Assembly: GCA_023333565.1 (NCBI GenBank)
Contig: JAJKFH010002315.1
Span: forward strand, 744,001 to 808,000
Reading direction: 5' to 3'
DNA length: 64,000 nucleotides
Source: Puffinus mauretanicus
Lineage: Eukaryota; Chordata; Aves; Procellariiformes; Procellariidae
In this document: positions 1 through 13,700 of the stretch, piece after piece
Layout: every line of letters starts with the position of its first letter
Position numbering within the stretch: the first letter of the stretch is position 1
Notes under the pieces: model-generated
The model's input: only the letters and a program-made list of their open reading frames with translations
What the model was told of the DNA's origin: nothing
The model's database searches: none
Position numbers and translations under genes: made by a program

Positions 1-948
1 GTCTGGGGCTGTTCCTGGGGAAGCATAGAACTCTGGATATGAGATATCTGTGTCTGCTGCTGGAAAGAAGTCTGCTGTTCAGTGTTTGTTGCTGTCTGAA
101 GAGGAGAAATGGAATTTGGGCTTGTAAAGAATGACATCTGTTCTTCCTGAGTTGCAGCGTTGCTCATTGAACTCTGGGAAAGGAACATGTTGGCAGACTG
201 CTGGTCTTGAGGAACTGAAGAGCTCTGTAATACACCCATGGCGTTCTGCGAGTGGAACATTGGAGGCTGCAGTTGGTCTGAGGAATTAGTACTGGTCTGG
301 TTGTGGACAATGGAATTTGGACTGTGAAAAATAGAGCCTTGTGCTTCCTGTGATATATTTTGAGCATCACCAATAGGATTCTGAGAGTGAAAAAGCTGAG
401 CTTGTGAATGTGGAGACTGCTGCATAAAGCTTCCCGACTGAATAGACATGATTTCTCCGCCTTGCTGGAACAGACCACCTCCTTGTTGCTGAGTTCCGCT
501 TGCCTGAACAGTCATCATGTTCTTGGTAGATGAAAAGAGATTAACTTGAGATTGACTTTCTCCACTATGCTGCATTTGAACCATGGTCTGAAATACAGTA
601 GTTTGCATCTGTTTACTCTGACCTGAAGCTTCTTCTCCATCTGCAGAATTTGACGCCTGAAACATAGTAGGTCCATTGCTGGAGACCTGCTGCTGAGCAG
701 TAGGTGTAGTCTCACTTCCAGAAACACCAGGAGATGAAGAGAATAATTCACACTGCATTTGCATGTCTTCGCTTGTTGATAACCCACTCATTATGTGAGA
801 AGCCTGCTGGTAAACAGGTGACTGTTGGAGGGCTCCATTCCCTGAAGTTGTTGAAGAGAACAAATCAGACTGCATCTGAGTTGCAGCTTGGCAAATGTTT
901 TGTTGGATTCCTATCACCATTGCTGCAGAAGTCTCCATTGCCTGCTGT

Positions 949-980
<32 letters not shown>

Positions 981-1721
981 ATTGGACAATGTATTTTCAG
1001 GCTGTGAGTGAACGTTTTCAGCTCGTCCAGGTAGAAGATTCTCTGGTCTGGAATGCACAGCTGTGTCTGATGAGGAAAATATCCCAGAATTGACACTATT
1101 TTGCATCTGGCTAACCTGCTGAAAGATATCTGCATTTAGCTGGTCTTGAACATCCTCACTGCTGTCTGAACCAGAAAATAAAACAGAAGATAACTGCTGT
1201 TGAGCTTCCAATACCTGTTGCACCAAGTCAACATTTCTATTGCTGCCAGTGGCAGTGTTAGTTGGAAAATTTCCAGCCTGCAGTTGCTGTATAGTGTTCT
1301 GTAACTGACTCACACCACTTGCTGATGAGAAAATACTTGATGAAATCTGTTGCTGCAATGCCTGTGCTGGTTCTGAGAGTGTAGACTGTTGTTGTGATGC
1401 ATCAGTTAATTGTGACAAGGTCACTACTGTGCCATCTGACTGCAAGACTTCCCTGGTTTGGGATTCTCTGGTTTGGAACTGTGCAGCTTGCTGCAATAAT
1501 GCATCACTGTTCTGCAGCTGACCTGGAGTAGAGACTGCTGAAAAGCTACCAGGCTGGGAAATGTCCTGCGTTTGGATAGTAGTTAGTGTCTCTGGATTAT
1601 ACACCTTCGGCTGTATTTGTTGCTGGTTTTCATTTTCAGAAGGTAAATGGGAAGCAGAAGTTGATATGCCAGACATACTGTTTTCCAATGTTTGTTGAGT
1701 TGGTCCAACCACATTTGAAGT
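1..1721 (-). CDS. NFAT5: NFAT5 exon 12, partial (residues 622-1194): Q-rich activation domain
   Basis: The acceptor GCTTTTTTCAG precedes ACTTCAAATG, and the frame is open for all 573 complete codons to base 1, checked triplet by triplet. The start reads [20 protein letters not shown]. The segment is very rich in Gln and Ser and almost free of charge, as expected for a disordered transactivation domain. A run of 13 glutamines lies at 942-980. Between about 875 and 104 short motifs such as [24 protein letters not shown] and [12 protein letters not shown] recur. The last residues read [10 protein letters not shown], and the window stops two bases into the next codon. By comparison with human length, roughly 330 residues are missing. 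Confidence 0.96.
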
Positions 1722-4700
1722 CTGAAAAAAGCAATACATTAAGCAATTTGTAAGCTTACTCAGGTTATGCTTATAAAATTTCCACCAATCCACTATGTTC
1801 AGGAAAGATCAGATGGAAGATTTGTATGGTATCTCTCCACAACAACCAAACAAGTAAGCAAATGACTAGCAGTGGAAATGCTACTTCAAGGAAGGAGTCA
1901 AGGTACAATTTAATGAAAGCAATGCTAGGAAGTGATTAGAATAATATTCTTACAGTAATTTATTAGTTTTGTGTCACAGGACAAAAAAAATTCATCATAG
2001 TATCACTAACCAATCAATCTGTTTGAGTGCAGGAATAAGATAAGTTACTTTCAAAGGAAATTGTCTATTATTTTAGTCATGCTCTGTGATAATATGTTTT
2101 GCCCAGACCTATCTCGGACATGACATTTTCCCTGTGCGTTACTCTTCTCCACTCTAAGAACATGGACTGATGGGTAGATGTAACTAAGACTATTAAAGCT
2201 ACTGTCTTCAGATCACAATCAAACTTACCTTGAAGACAGGGGGAGATCTTTTTTCTGCACTTACTTCCATTGGAGCCACATCTTCATTCTTAATCATACT
2301 GCTTGGCATGAGTGGAGTTATCAAGGCACTAGGAAGAATGTTTACCTTCTCCAGGTTACAACCAGTGGCCTTCACTGCTGCAGTCACAAATGAAATAAAA
2401 GAAGGGCAATGGAATGTTAACATTCACTATGCAAAGAGTGGGTTTCTAGTGGTGGCCTGCTTCTCGTTTCACTTTTCAGTCCTACCATAAGAGCCCTCAT
2501 CCTCATGCAAGATGCTAATATGCAGAGAGATCATTGCAAACATTTGAATACTTCAAATAATCCTAGAAAACCTGAAACCTTCAAAGGTTATTCTTAAGGC
2601 TAACAGCAATACCATAGTTTTGTTTTTCTTCCATTTCGTATCTTTCTAGACCAGGACAGCCACCCACCAACTGCTTAAACTACAAACATAAAACCTTACG
2701 GTATCTTTCCACAAAGTATCAGATTTTAAATTTTACTGCACTTTAACTGTACAACTTCTCTATTTCATTTTGAAAAATGTCTGTTTTCAGATAACTATGG
2801 GGGCAGAATGCTCAAAGCATTCAGCCTGTATTTTTATTCTGTTAAAGAACTAATCAAGCAAAAACTCGTTAAATCTGCATGCCAGCTCTGTAGCAAGAGC
2901 AAGTTGTTATTTTGCCTTTGCAGTGCCTATTTTTTCTATTTTTTTTTTTAAGTAGAAAGGTGGCTTCTTAAAATGAATTACATCTTTTTAGCTCTAATTT
3001 TAATTTCTCCTGATACACGTAAAAATATTACATAAGCTACCTGAGATCTTTGCTGTAAATGAAATTAATTTTCTTGATTTCAAATACTGCTAAAATTGAG
3101 CCTGAAACAAACCAATGGGAAAGCCTGTAAAAACTATAGTTCCATAAGTACTTTTAAGTAAATTAAAGAATTTATCTTCAACATAAAGCAACAGACCTCC
3201 ATGCTTTAAACAAATTTACATCTTACAATAACATAGCAGTAAAATTTCTGCAGTCCTTGTATGTTTGCTCTAAGTAAGACCAAAGACTCTCTCCTGAAAT
3301 GTTATTTTCTGTCTTCAGCAATAAATTCTCAGCCGTCAGTATGGCAACAGTTGTCAATACACTGACAGACAAACAAACTCCTTCCCTCCTTCTGTTAACT
3401 CACAGGTTTGGGGTGGCTGGCTCCAGAAATACAAGCCCCATGACCTGCTGTGTTGGGCTGTGCTGCTGGCAGGGAATGCAATTGAGTGAGACTCTTCTAA
3501 AATACGTCTGCTTCAGGCCAGCTAGTCATACATATTTGAAGACAGCGGTCAGTATTTTTCTATACCGTAGTCACAATTTATAAGCTTTTCTCTTCTATGT
3601 GCTTAATCATGTTGTGTTCATCAGAAACACTAAAAAAATTTATCTAACTAATTAAAAAAAATCCCAATGGTATACAGATTAGATTCTGGCAATGGTGTGT
3701 TCGTTCACAGTGACATACTTGGTTGGAAGAATGAAAAAAAGTGAGATTAATAATGAAAAAGAAGTTTCAAAAGCAGAGAAACGCTGTTTGTTTTGGTCTT
3801 TTACTATGTTTTTGTAATACACTTAGTTTAGAACTTCTGAGTAGTTACCATCTCACCAAGGCACACACACCCTCCTTCCCTTTTCACCCAAAGCTGGAAA
3901 GGGAAACCATCATTAGCCACTTAAAAACAGCGCTCCAGCACTACTCCAATGTTAGAAGGCAAAGACCTGAACTACATGGTTGCCCACACACCCCATCTTC
4001 CTCAAGTTTTACAAAACAGCTTAGAATTACAGATTTGTTGTCTTGAAACGTAACTTGTCATTGCAGTCTGTCAAATCTGCAGACTCTTAACACGTTAGAG
4101 CTAAGAATCTGTAATGGCTTTGGGAGGCCCCGTTTTGGTTTTTTACATATGCAGATGTTGTAATAGAAATTATTTTAAGGAATATTCACAGATACCCGAG
4201 ACAAAGATTAAAATTGCCTGTGATGGGAAGAGAAAGGCCCTGTAGTTCAATACGTAACTGTACATGTCCCTGGCAGCAACAGTTCATTCTATTTGGCCAG
4301 GGCTGCTGGAAATGATGCCCTTAAGAAATTATGAATTCTACGATTTTGCTCCCAGTGAAAGGAAACAGGAAGGAAGTAGCATCCCAGTGGATCCCCACCT
4401 GGTCTTTATCATTTCAGGACAGTGAGGAAGGACAGGCTGGGACATACGCAGAGACAAAGTACATAAAGCAGAACAAAATTGTCTGACCTCTGGTTCATGA
4501 TCAACCTAGAGTAGAATAGGTACAGGAATGAACCGTTGAAAAAGAGCTGGCTAGCAGAAAACCGACACAAGACAGTAAATTAAGATTTATAGTGTAAATT
4601 AAATGGAAGACATGAAGCAACAGAAATAGCACGTTGTGTTCTTATGAACAGCAGATGTTCTCCTGAAGCAGTTGGTATGTTCCTTTGGTTAAGTCTCCAT

Positions 4701-7700
4701 ACTAAATTAGATGGACGTCAGGCTTGCCCTGATACATTAGTTACTATATTCCTCATCTTTTTAATCTTGCTACTAGAAGTCTTGCCAGTCCTTTTATCAG
4801 CTTGTTTCATTGCCCTAAATATTTTTGCGTATTTCTCCCCAAAATATTCTCTGCAGGTTTAAACTCATCATACCTTGTATTATCCCCCCCAACAAGTTGT
4901 AAAGTCAACTTGTAAATATACCCCCTGCCAAGACCAAGCTATTAACTTCAAACATGAGCTTCATGATTTTAACCTGAAGCTATGGATTCCTATCAAACTT
5001 GTGATCACATTGTTAATTTGCTTACCTTTCAACCTGCTTTCACCAGAGCAGACTATGGAAATTTCCATTAATCTTTGTATACTACCATAGTTCTAACAAT
5101 CATCTAAGAAACATTTCCTTCCTCTACTTTATTTCAATATTGGAAGGATCAAATCACTTCATACTTAAAAACAGGCAAACTTAAAACTTGCTCCCTTGGA
5201 ACAAAATGACGAACTTTGCATGGACAGAATGGTCAGGAAAAAAACCTCACTGAAGGGAGTAAGCTGAAATTGCCAGAATTAGAATTCATAACTAGATCCA
5301 CTGAAAGCAGTCTTATAAAACCACTGGACAGCTTCCGAAAAATACCAAGTTGGTATGTTCGTGTTTTTCAGTACTCCGTTCTTCCTTCACCACCAGCTTT
5401 TTGTGTGTTTTTGCTTAAATTAACACTACACAGTTTCTAAATCCTTAGTATTAACTGCTACCTTAGGCTTCTTTCTTTTTCTCCTTCCCCTGCAAGCATA
5501 TTAAACGAAGATTAGACTGCAGGGCCTGAAGCACGAAAACAAAATTTTTTAAATTTTTTTTTCCCCCCGAAGTTTTTGTTCTATACTAGCTCATTTTAAA
5601 ATATACTTAGAAGAATACAGTTATAAAGTAAAATATTCAGAATCAGAAAACAACCCTCGCTGTGAGAATATGCCCAGATTTTATAAGCACAGACTTATCT
5701 TCACAGGACGTCTGATTCATTCCTCCAAATTTGGGTAGGAATTTATAGTTAAATTATTAACAACAATGATAAGAATCAATTTAGTACCTTTTATAGCCTC
5801 TTCAAAAGAACAATGTTGGGCTGGGCTGGAGATTTCCTTCTTCACGTTAACATTCAGAGTACCAGCTGTCGAGACAAAACACGTTGAAAACTTCCTTATG
5901 TTAAAACAACAAACAAGCAAAAAAAAACAAAGCAAAGCAAAACAGTTACTTGTACCTTAAAGAAATTAAGGTTCTTTGAAACCCAGAGAAACATTCCGAG
6001 TTGTACATAAAGTTTCTGTTTGTGGCTGTGAATGCACCAATGATCACAGTGCACAAAATACCATTTTCACTTCCAAAAATGAAAGAGCCCGTCAATAATT
6101 GCACTGTGTACTGTAATATAGATAAATAAAAATACATAATATAGTCAAACTTCAACATTCCTTAGGATAAAACTTGGTGCTATTGTTTGGTTGTATTTCG
6201 TGCACTGTATGTCGTCTTTTTTCCCCGCTCAGCCTCATTTTGAACCTTATACTAGAAATGGATGCTACTTTATAAGAACAGCTGTCTCCATGCGGCTGAA
6301 ATTTGAGCTACCTGCCACATAAGTGAGAAAAGCCAAGCCTTTAGATTTTATTATTTAACAATTGCAAACCTCGCTAGCAAGAGGAGTTTTAAAAGATCCA
6401 TGTTACTTAACATTTCTGTTGTATGGGCTAAATACTATGAAATCAGAAATGAGATGCTTAGCAGGTAAAACTGTCCATTCCTTCCCCCAGATTTCTATTC
6501 TACATACATGTATCTGGAGTGTACGTAAATGGTTGCACATCGTGTGATCTCCCAGCATTGGTCACCACATATATTCCCACAGAAACAGCTGAGGTTATTT
6601 GCTGGTCATGATATGGTGGCACCTTCACAATAAGGTGATTCTGCAACGCAAAAATAATTTAAAGAAATCACATTAGAAACCTTACTTCATTACTATTGAC
6701 CTTAATCGTATTTACATCCATCAAAACAAAGAAACAGACTGATAAACCACCACAAAAATCAAAGACGTGATCGAGTTACACTTTTAGTAACTAACTTGTG
6801 CTAGAAGAGAGATTTGAATAATCTGCCCGTATGATGTTCATTGGCAACTTACAGCTTAAAGAGAAGGTGAAGAAAGGAAAGACATCTAAAGTTCAGTACT
6901 TTAAACATAAGCTTATGCCTAACATGCCTTACTGAACTGCAATCAGTTTGCCATCAAATTCTGCTGGACTCAGACACTTCACTGCCCTGCTGAATCAGGT
7001 CTTTGTATTCAGTGTGAACAGATGGAGGATGCAGTTTCATGTTACACTTAAGCAGATTTAACACTGAGCAGACATGAAAAAATAGGCTTGCAATCATGCA
7101 TCAACAGTGATGACTGATCTATAGGCTGTCTATTCCCCAGCTATCTATCCCACTAGAAGTGAGAAATCATTTCTACCAGCGCATGTATGGAATACTGCCT
7201 TCAGAGGTGGGAGCAAGATGACATTTGTCAGACATCATTTACATCTAAATCTCTCTAATTTCAGCCCAATAGTCCACAAAGACGCTTAGTTGTGTCAAAA
7301 AGAATAAACAAATAATTTGCCAAACATTTCAAAGCGGAACAGAAATTCAGCCAGGTATACAGACTATGGCGTACACACAACATGTTTCTACTCAGTAGTA
7401 ATCTAATGTGTCCTTAGGAAAGGTACTGGAAAAACTGTATTAGGTCTTTTAATTACATTGTATGTAAGGGCAAAGACTTGCTCACCAAGTTCATATACCA
7501 CACTCCTACTGTGGTATCTAAGTTCTCAAATAGAAATTGTACAATTATACTTGTGTAAACCCAAAACAATTATATTCTACCAGACTCACTAAAGAACTTA
7601 TTTGAAGAGGAGGAATATTTTTTCTATAAATGCACAGGAAGAGGGAAAGGCTTATTTGATTTTTCTTTGGAAACAGAGTCAGTGTCTTTTTTGGTGGTGG

Positions 7701-7714
7701 TAGTAGTAGTAGTA

Positions 7715-7747
<33 letters not shown>

Positions 7748-10700
7748 CAGAAGTACCTGATGAAATAATTCCATGTCTATTTCAGCTTCTGCCTTCCAAG
7801 AATTCTCATCTAAATGAAAGTTAAAAAGCATAATTTATTGCACATCCATATAAAGCAATTTATTTTAGTGCCTTTGATTCTGCTTCTCAGCTTGTTCTCT
7901 ACAACTAAACTTTATCAACCAACAAAAACCCAAACACGCTCTCTTCAGCACCCCAAGCCATTACCGCTTCCACACTAACCAGAAACATTCTCTTGGAAAA
8001 TCACTTTTGTTCCCTTTAGAAAGTTCTTGCCAATCAGAAAAACTTCCTCTTCACCCTTCACTGAACAACTGTGCAGACTTTTCTTTAGGATCTCTGGAAC
8101 TCCTGCTGGTTGAGCTGCAATTGAAAAAACACATAGTTTGAAATCAAGAAAATCTCAACATCCAAACCAAAAAGCTTTTACTTACACGATTATAAAGGAA
8201 AGAACAAAATTCCTGAGCTTCTTCCTTTACTACATCATTCATGACAAAACTTTTCAGAAGATAACCATCTCTATTATTTCCTCACTAAATGTAATGACCT
8301 CATAAAAATCACACTTAGGTAAATGATCCACTAATAATCTTTTCCCTTTTCTCCTGCATTTATTAAATCTTCAAAACAAAACTTTCAGTGTTTGAGCTAA
8401 AGCTCAAGAAGTGTTCAGGAGAGAAGAAAATTTGGTTCTGTAATTTCCTGGCATAGAGAGCGATAAACAAATGCATCAGCCCTTAGATACAGCTGAAGCA
8501 CACCTTCAAATTTATCCTTAAGTTCATAAAAACATTTTTTATGAAGGTTATTTTGTTCTGCTATGCAAAAGGGTAGAAGTAGTAATTCCCATATTACCTG
8601 GGTTTTTTACAGAGGTTTTTTTTTTACATGACGTAGCTTTCTGGCTGGTGCAAGAACTAACCCAGGGCTTTGAGCAACCTGATCTAGTGCAAGGAGTCCC
8701 TGCCCATGGCAGGGGAGTTGGAACTAGATGGTCTTTAAGGTCCCTTCCAATCCAAACCATTCTATGATTCTATGGCTTTCTAGACCTATATACTTTAGCT
8801 AATACAAATCCTTGCAAGAGTTGCATCTCTGCAGTTGGGGATTATAGCAATTTATATCCTATAAACTAGCAAAGACAATGCGGCTTACAGATACGCATCC
8901 CTGGAAACCTCTGCCTCTCAGCCAGTGATTCAGATGATGATTTATATAACACATATTACAGACTGCCTTTGCTGCAAACTATTTCTATGCTTCTTAAAGC
9001 AAAAATCAAATAAGACCATGTGTGTTAAATGAAAATGAGCACCAAAGACAATTTAAATACAGACATAAATTTCAAAATAATCTATTTTGACTTTGACACA
9101 TTTATTATGTTATAAAATAATCCCAGTTCCTAATAAAGGTTTCTCAACCCCCTTTTCTATTCGCCATAAAATCCTAGTGGCATAAGCTTGTACTTGTGCT
9201 TTGCACTTACATGGCCCACTTTTGGTGTTTAACAACAGTATTCTCTGGGCTTACTACATAGAAGAACATACATGTTGTAACACTCCAAATTATTTAATGA
9301 CCTTTCAGAAAGGATTTTTCTACAGCTGTTGCAGTAGGTTCCTAGGCAACCATTACGCAACTAATAAATATGCTCAAGGCACATGAACTTCTGAAAAGAG
9401 TAACTGGATTTAGGTTTGCTAACAAGTTAACAAAGCCTATTTAAAATGTAGACCTTAAATAAAGGGCCTGCACCTACTTAATGTCTCTCCTATGGTTTCA
9501 GGAACCTTACTGCAACTTTGACAGCAATATTAGTTATAAAACACAACATAAATGGGCTCTGTTGAGTGAATATGTAAACCTTTATGAGTACACATCTGTA
9601 ATAAGATGTATGTAGCAAACAAACCAGATGTAATGTGTTGGAGGAGATGATTTATATAAACAAATAACTTAATAAACAACAAAATTTTATGCCATATTGA
9701 TCAGCCAGTATACGTGTACCAGCACTATTTGGTTGGCTAAGGTCTACTGCAAGTCACCACAACTTTGGGGTAAGTTAAGCAAAAGCACAGGATCCTGGAA
9801 AGTAAGCCTGGAAAGAGCCTCAAGAATTCCTCTCTCAACCTTTACATCATGATCAGTTTTACCCACATCGCTCCTCAAAGATACAAGTCTAACCAGAATA
9901 TTTTGTTTCTTTGTTTCAGACTTCCAGCAATGGAGATGCTACAAAATTCCTGGGCAATCTTTTAGCAACTTACACAATTAGGAAGATTTTCTTATCAACT
10001 GACCAAAACCCAGCTTGCTAAAAACTAAACCAACTTACTCCTCACTGTATTTTTTTTTTTAGAACTTTATTTATTGAAGGATAATTTTTATTCCCTTCTT
10101 TCCTCCTACCTTTCTTCTAATGTCCCTTAGCATGTCATCGCTCTTATATATTCTGCTTTTCACTCACTGCCCATATCTCAAAACATTGCTACTAGTGTTA
10201 CGGGCATAAATGGGTGCATTCAACAAACAGAGAATGAAGACCACAAGGGACCCCCATAAACCGATAGACTGGAACAGTCTTACCAACAAGCTAAGCAGGA
10301 ATTGCATCAAATACAGCGTTTTTAGCTAAACAGCCTATTTTAAAATCAGTCTCTAAAACATCTCAGACTCTCAACTTCCACTTACAATAGCAAGTTTTGG
10401 ATTGTTATGTGTTTAAGAAAACACCAGATGATTTCCATTCCCATTCCTGCTATGATTTAAATAATTTTACCTTTAACCAGTAAGTTAATGATATGCACAA
10501 AATGTATACAGAAATAGCTTTTGGAGATTTTCTAGACTGGAATGGAGCTACAGAGACAACCATATTTCTAGCAAATGCACTTAGTATTTTCCAACAACAT
10601 AAATGCATAAATCTGAGAACTCCACCAGTTTAAAAAAACACTGGAAGAAGAAAGATTTAGCAAAAAGTGGCAGGAAGAGGAAAAAAAGAGGGACAGGAAC

Positions 10701-13700
10701 GCCTCAAGCTGAGCTTTCTGGAAGCGCACCTCAAACATCAAACTATTGCCTAAAGCATAGAACATGGCTGAAGGGAGAAGGAGAGTCCTCCCCTACATCA
10801 GCAGCGACGCCTCTTCGGTACCAGCCTTTTCAGGGTTTCCACAGGGCTCCTGCTCTCCCTAAGTCTTGCAAAGGGATCCTCTGTGAGAGCAGAACACTGG
10901 AAGGGGAGACAGGCTACACAGCACCGCTGCCGAATCGCCTGTTGCCTGCAGCACTGGAATCGCATGGTGGTATCTGATGTGGAAGCTCACATGTTTTTAA
11001 TTATCTCCTCTTCCAATCTGTTCTTTCACTGGCCACAAAGCTGCAGTTTCTGAAGAGCTGAATAGGAGCCCTGACACAATAGGTACTGACAGTGTTTAGA
11101 AAAAAGAAAAAACCCAAAACAATAACTTCTTTTTATACAACAGAAAGAGCACAACACAAGCGCCCAGGAGCTTGCATAATCATACTATGTTCCACACATG
11201 GAGAAAAAGCTTTCCTATCATCTTGTTTGTCACGAAGTATCAATAATCCCATCAACAGCTGTATTAAACACATTTCCCTATCTCTTCTCTTCGACAGATG
11301 AGCAGAATTCCCCGTAAGTCACTACAGACTGTATATGCACAGGCAGCCCCTGATGTACTGCAGCCTCCTCTGATTTCATTTTCCCTGTTGTTCAGTATAG
11401 CCTAACCAGTCAATGCAGCCATCTGTGCTCAGTGCTAAACAGAGCATTTTAATAAACAGCTATAAAAAGTTTCATTCTTGCACTGAACCAGAACAGGTTC
11501 AGCCTCTGGCCCAACGAACTACCACGACTGTAAAGAGCCATGCTTACTAACTTATTAGAAGTCCTTTCTATCACTGAAAGCTGGCAGATGAAGTAACTGA
11601 ATACAGAAGAGATTAAAACCTGTATCAAAAAAGTCATACTGTAAGTTCAAAGCAATCATGACAAAAATTCTGACCTTTTAAAAGGCAAAAATTCATTTAA
11701 TAAAAATTATAACTACTTTTAAATACTGGTCAGGCATTTAACTAACACCCCACCCCAAATAAAAATCAATCCATGTGATCTTAGCCATAGCAATTCTGAA
11801 ATATTCACAGATTAACATTGGGGGCTTTTTCCCCCCGAAGCGCATTTTATGGCAATCACACTAAAATCCACAGTCCTCTAATACCAACTTTTTATTTTGA
11901 TACTTACTGCACAAAATTGGGGAAGAAGGTGTCTGAAGAGTCAAAGTTGAACCATCTTTGCGAGTGATGTTAACACGAAATACCAGCCTAGCACGCGTGC
12001 TTTTTTTCTTGGAACCAGCAATCCCTATCCTAGCTTCAACATCAGCATTTCTCAGCTTCAGTATTCCCACGCAATCAACCCTAACAAAACAAAGTATTTG
12101 AGAGTTTAATAGAGTTTAAGAAGTTCAGCATCTTTAATAATCTTTGACTAGTTACACAAGCCACAAAGTCAAAACTCTTGAAGTAATTACTGAAATATTA
12201 TTAGATTTTTTGGTTTTTTATTTACATGAAATCTCTGTATGACCTTTCTCATTATATAGCTCAGTTTTCAATTCATCCCTACATAATTTGGATGATGAAT
12301 CATGGGAGGAAGGAATGTGAAAGTAGCATGAATAAAACAGAAAATGCAATGTAACAAAGTAATTCTGGTAAGCATTCAATTTATAATCACAGATCTTCAT
12401 TCTTCCATTCCTGGGGCTAGATCTGGGTTTGTAAGATTATTACTACAAAATATTCTGCATTCACTTAAAGCAGTAGTAGAAGAAAACTTACTGTAGTCAT
12501 ATTATTTTTTATGCTCAGTGGAACTTGGAAGTGATAGATACGTCATACCATAACTGTGGTCCTACGGGAAATGTATACAGGGCCAGGGTGAGAGAGTGAT
12601 GCAGTGCTAACTTTCAGAAAGACATGCTAGATGCAAAATTATTTCAAGCAAAAACCAACCAAACAAAAAAAAACCCCAAACATAGCCTGATGTGTTAAGA
12701 AGAAGAATATTGTAAATTTACCAGGATCTTAGGCCCTACATCCAAAAAGTACAGGGACCATCTGATACCTAATTTGAGTAGAACAAATTTTTGTGCTGCA
12801 TCAGGGCCAACAAGCAACAGCTAGGGAGCAGAGAGCAGGGGAGACTGGGATTCAGAAGGTGGCACTGGCATTACCATCAATAGAGAGGTGCTACAGCATC
12901 ACTGAAACACTAGGAAGATTTCTTTTGAGACATCAAGATATCTTTTGAGAAAACAGCCTAGGCAAAACTTTTCTTCCTAGATAATTCCAAATTCATCTTT
13001 CTAGTACCTCCATACTTATATGGTTTGAAAACACTTGAAGACAATTACAAAATTACTCTCTAAGAGGCAGTTTCCAAACTTATCATGGGAATATATTTTA
13101 TATTAAAAAAATCAAATTAAGTCAGTCTATTAGCAAACTGTATTATCCTGCTTAAGAAGTGGACACTGTAAATTGAAGAAGCATTTCTTCTCTTGAAACA
13201 AGCCAAGCTTCGAAGTAAAGAGTGGCAGCTTTCAACCACATACCCATTAAAAGACGTTCTACTGAGAAGAATACTTGGAAAGATCATCACTGCCTTTTTA
13301 TACATTAAGATACATGTGAAAAACTTATTAGGGAATCGCTTATATCTAAAGTTTCTTGGGAGATCTAAACCACACAGGCAGATGAGGCCACTTGCTCAAA
13401 AATCTACTGCAGTTAACTACTGCCATCAGAGAGAGCACACAGAGAGCAGAGGCTGTGCTCTGCCTACAGGCATCTGTAAACTGTATCCAAAACGTCGCCT
13501 GTACTTGACCAGACAGGCTCTGTGAAGACAGCAAAGCAGGAGGCTTCCGTGACAAAGGACTATCCGGTGGAAATGACAGAAATGGAGCAAGCGAAGCAGG
13601 AGAGGAGAAAAGCCAGAGTTTAGACTCGCTATCCAAACACCCAGCCTTTTGGGCCTAAAGGGATCTGAAGATGCCAATATTCTCCTTCCCTCTTCTGATT

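Noticed and set aside
914..1135. Minus-strand 73-codon frame with serine and asparagine runs
   Set aside because: It is the shifted reading of the glutamine tract in exon 12; the in-frame reading is continuous NFAT5.
10603..10977. 124-codon plus-strand frame in intron 6
   Set aside because: No recognisable domain and no promoter; lysine-rich start followed by random composition, in keeping with a chance frame.
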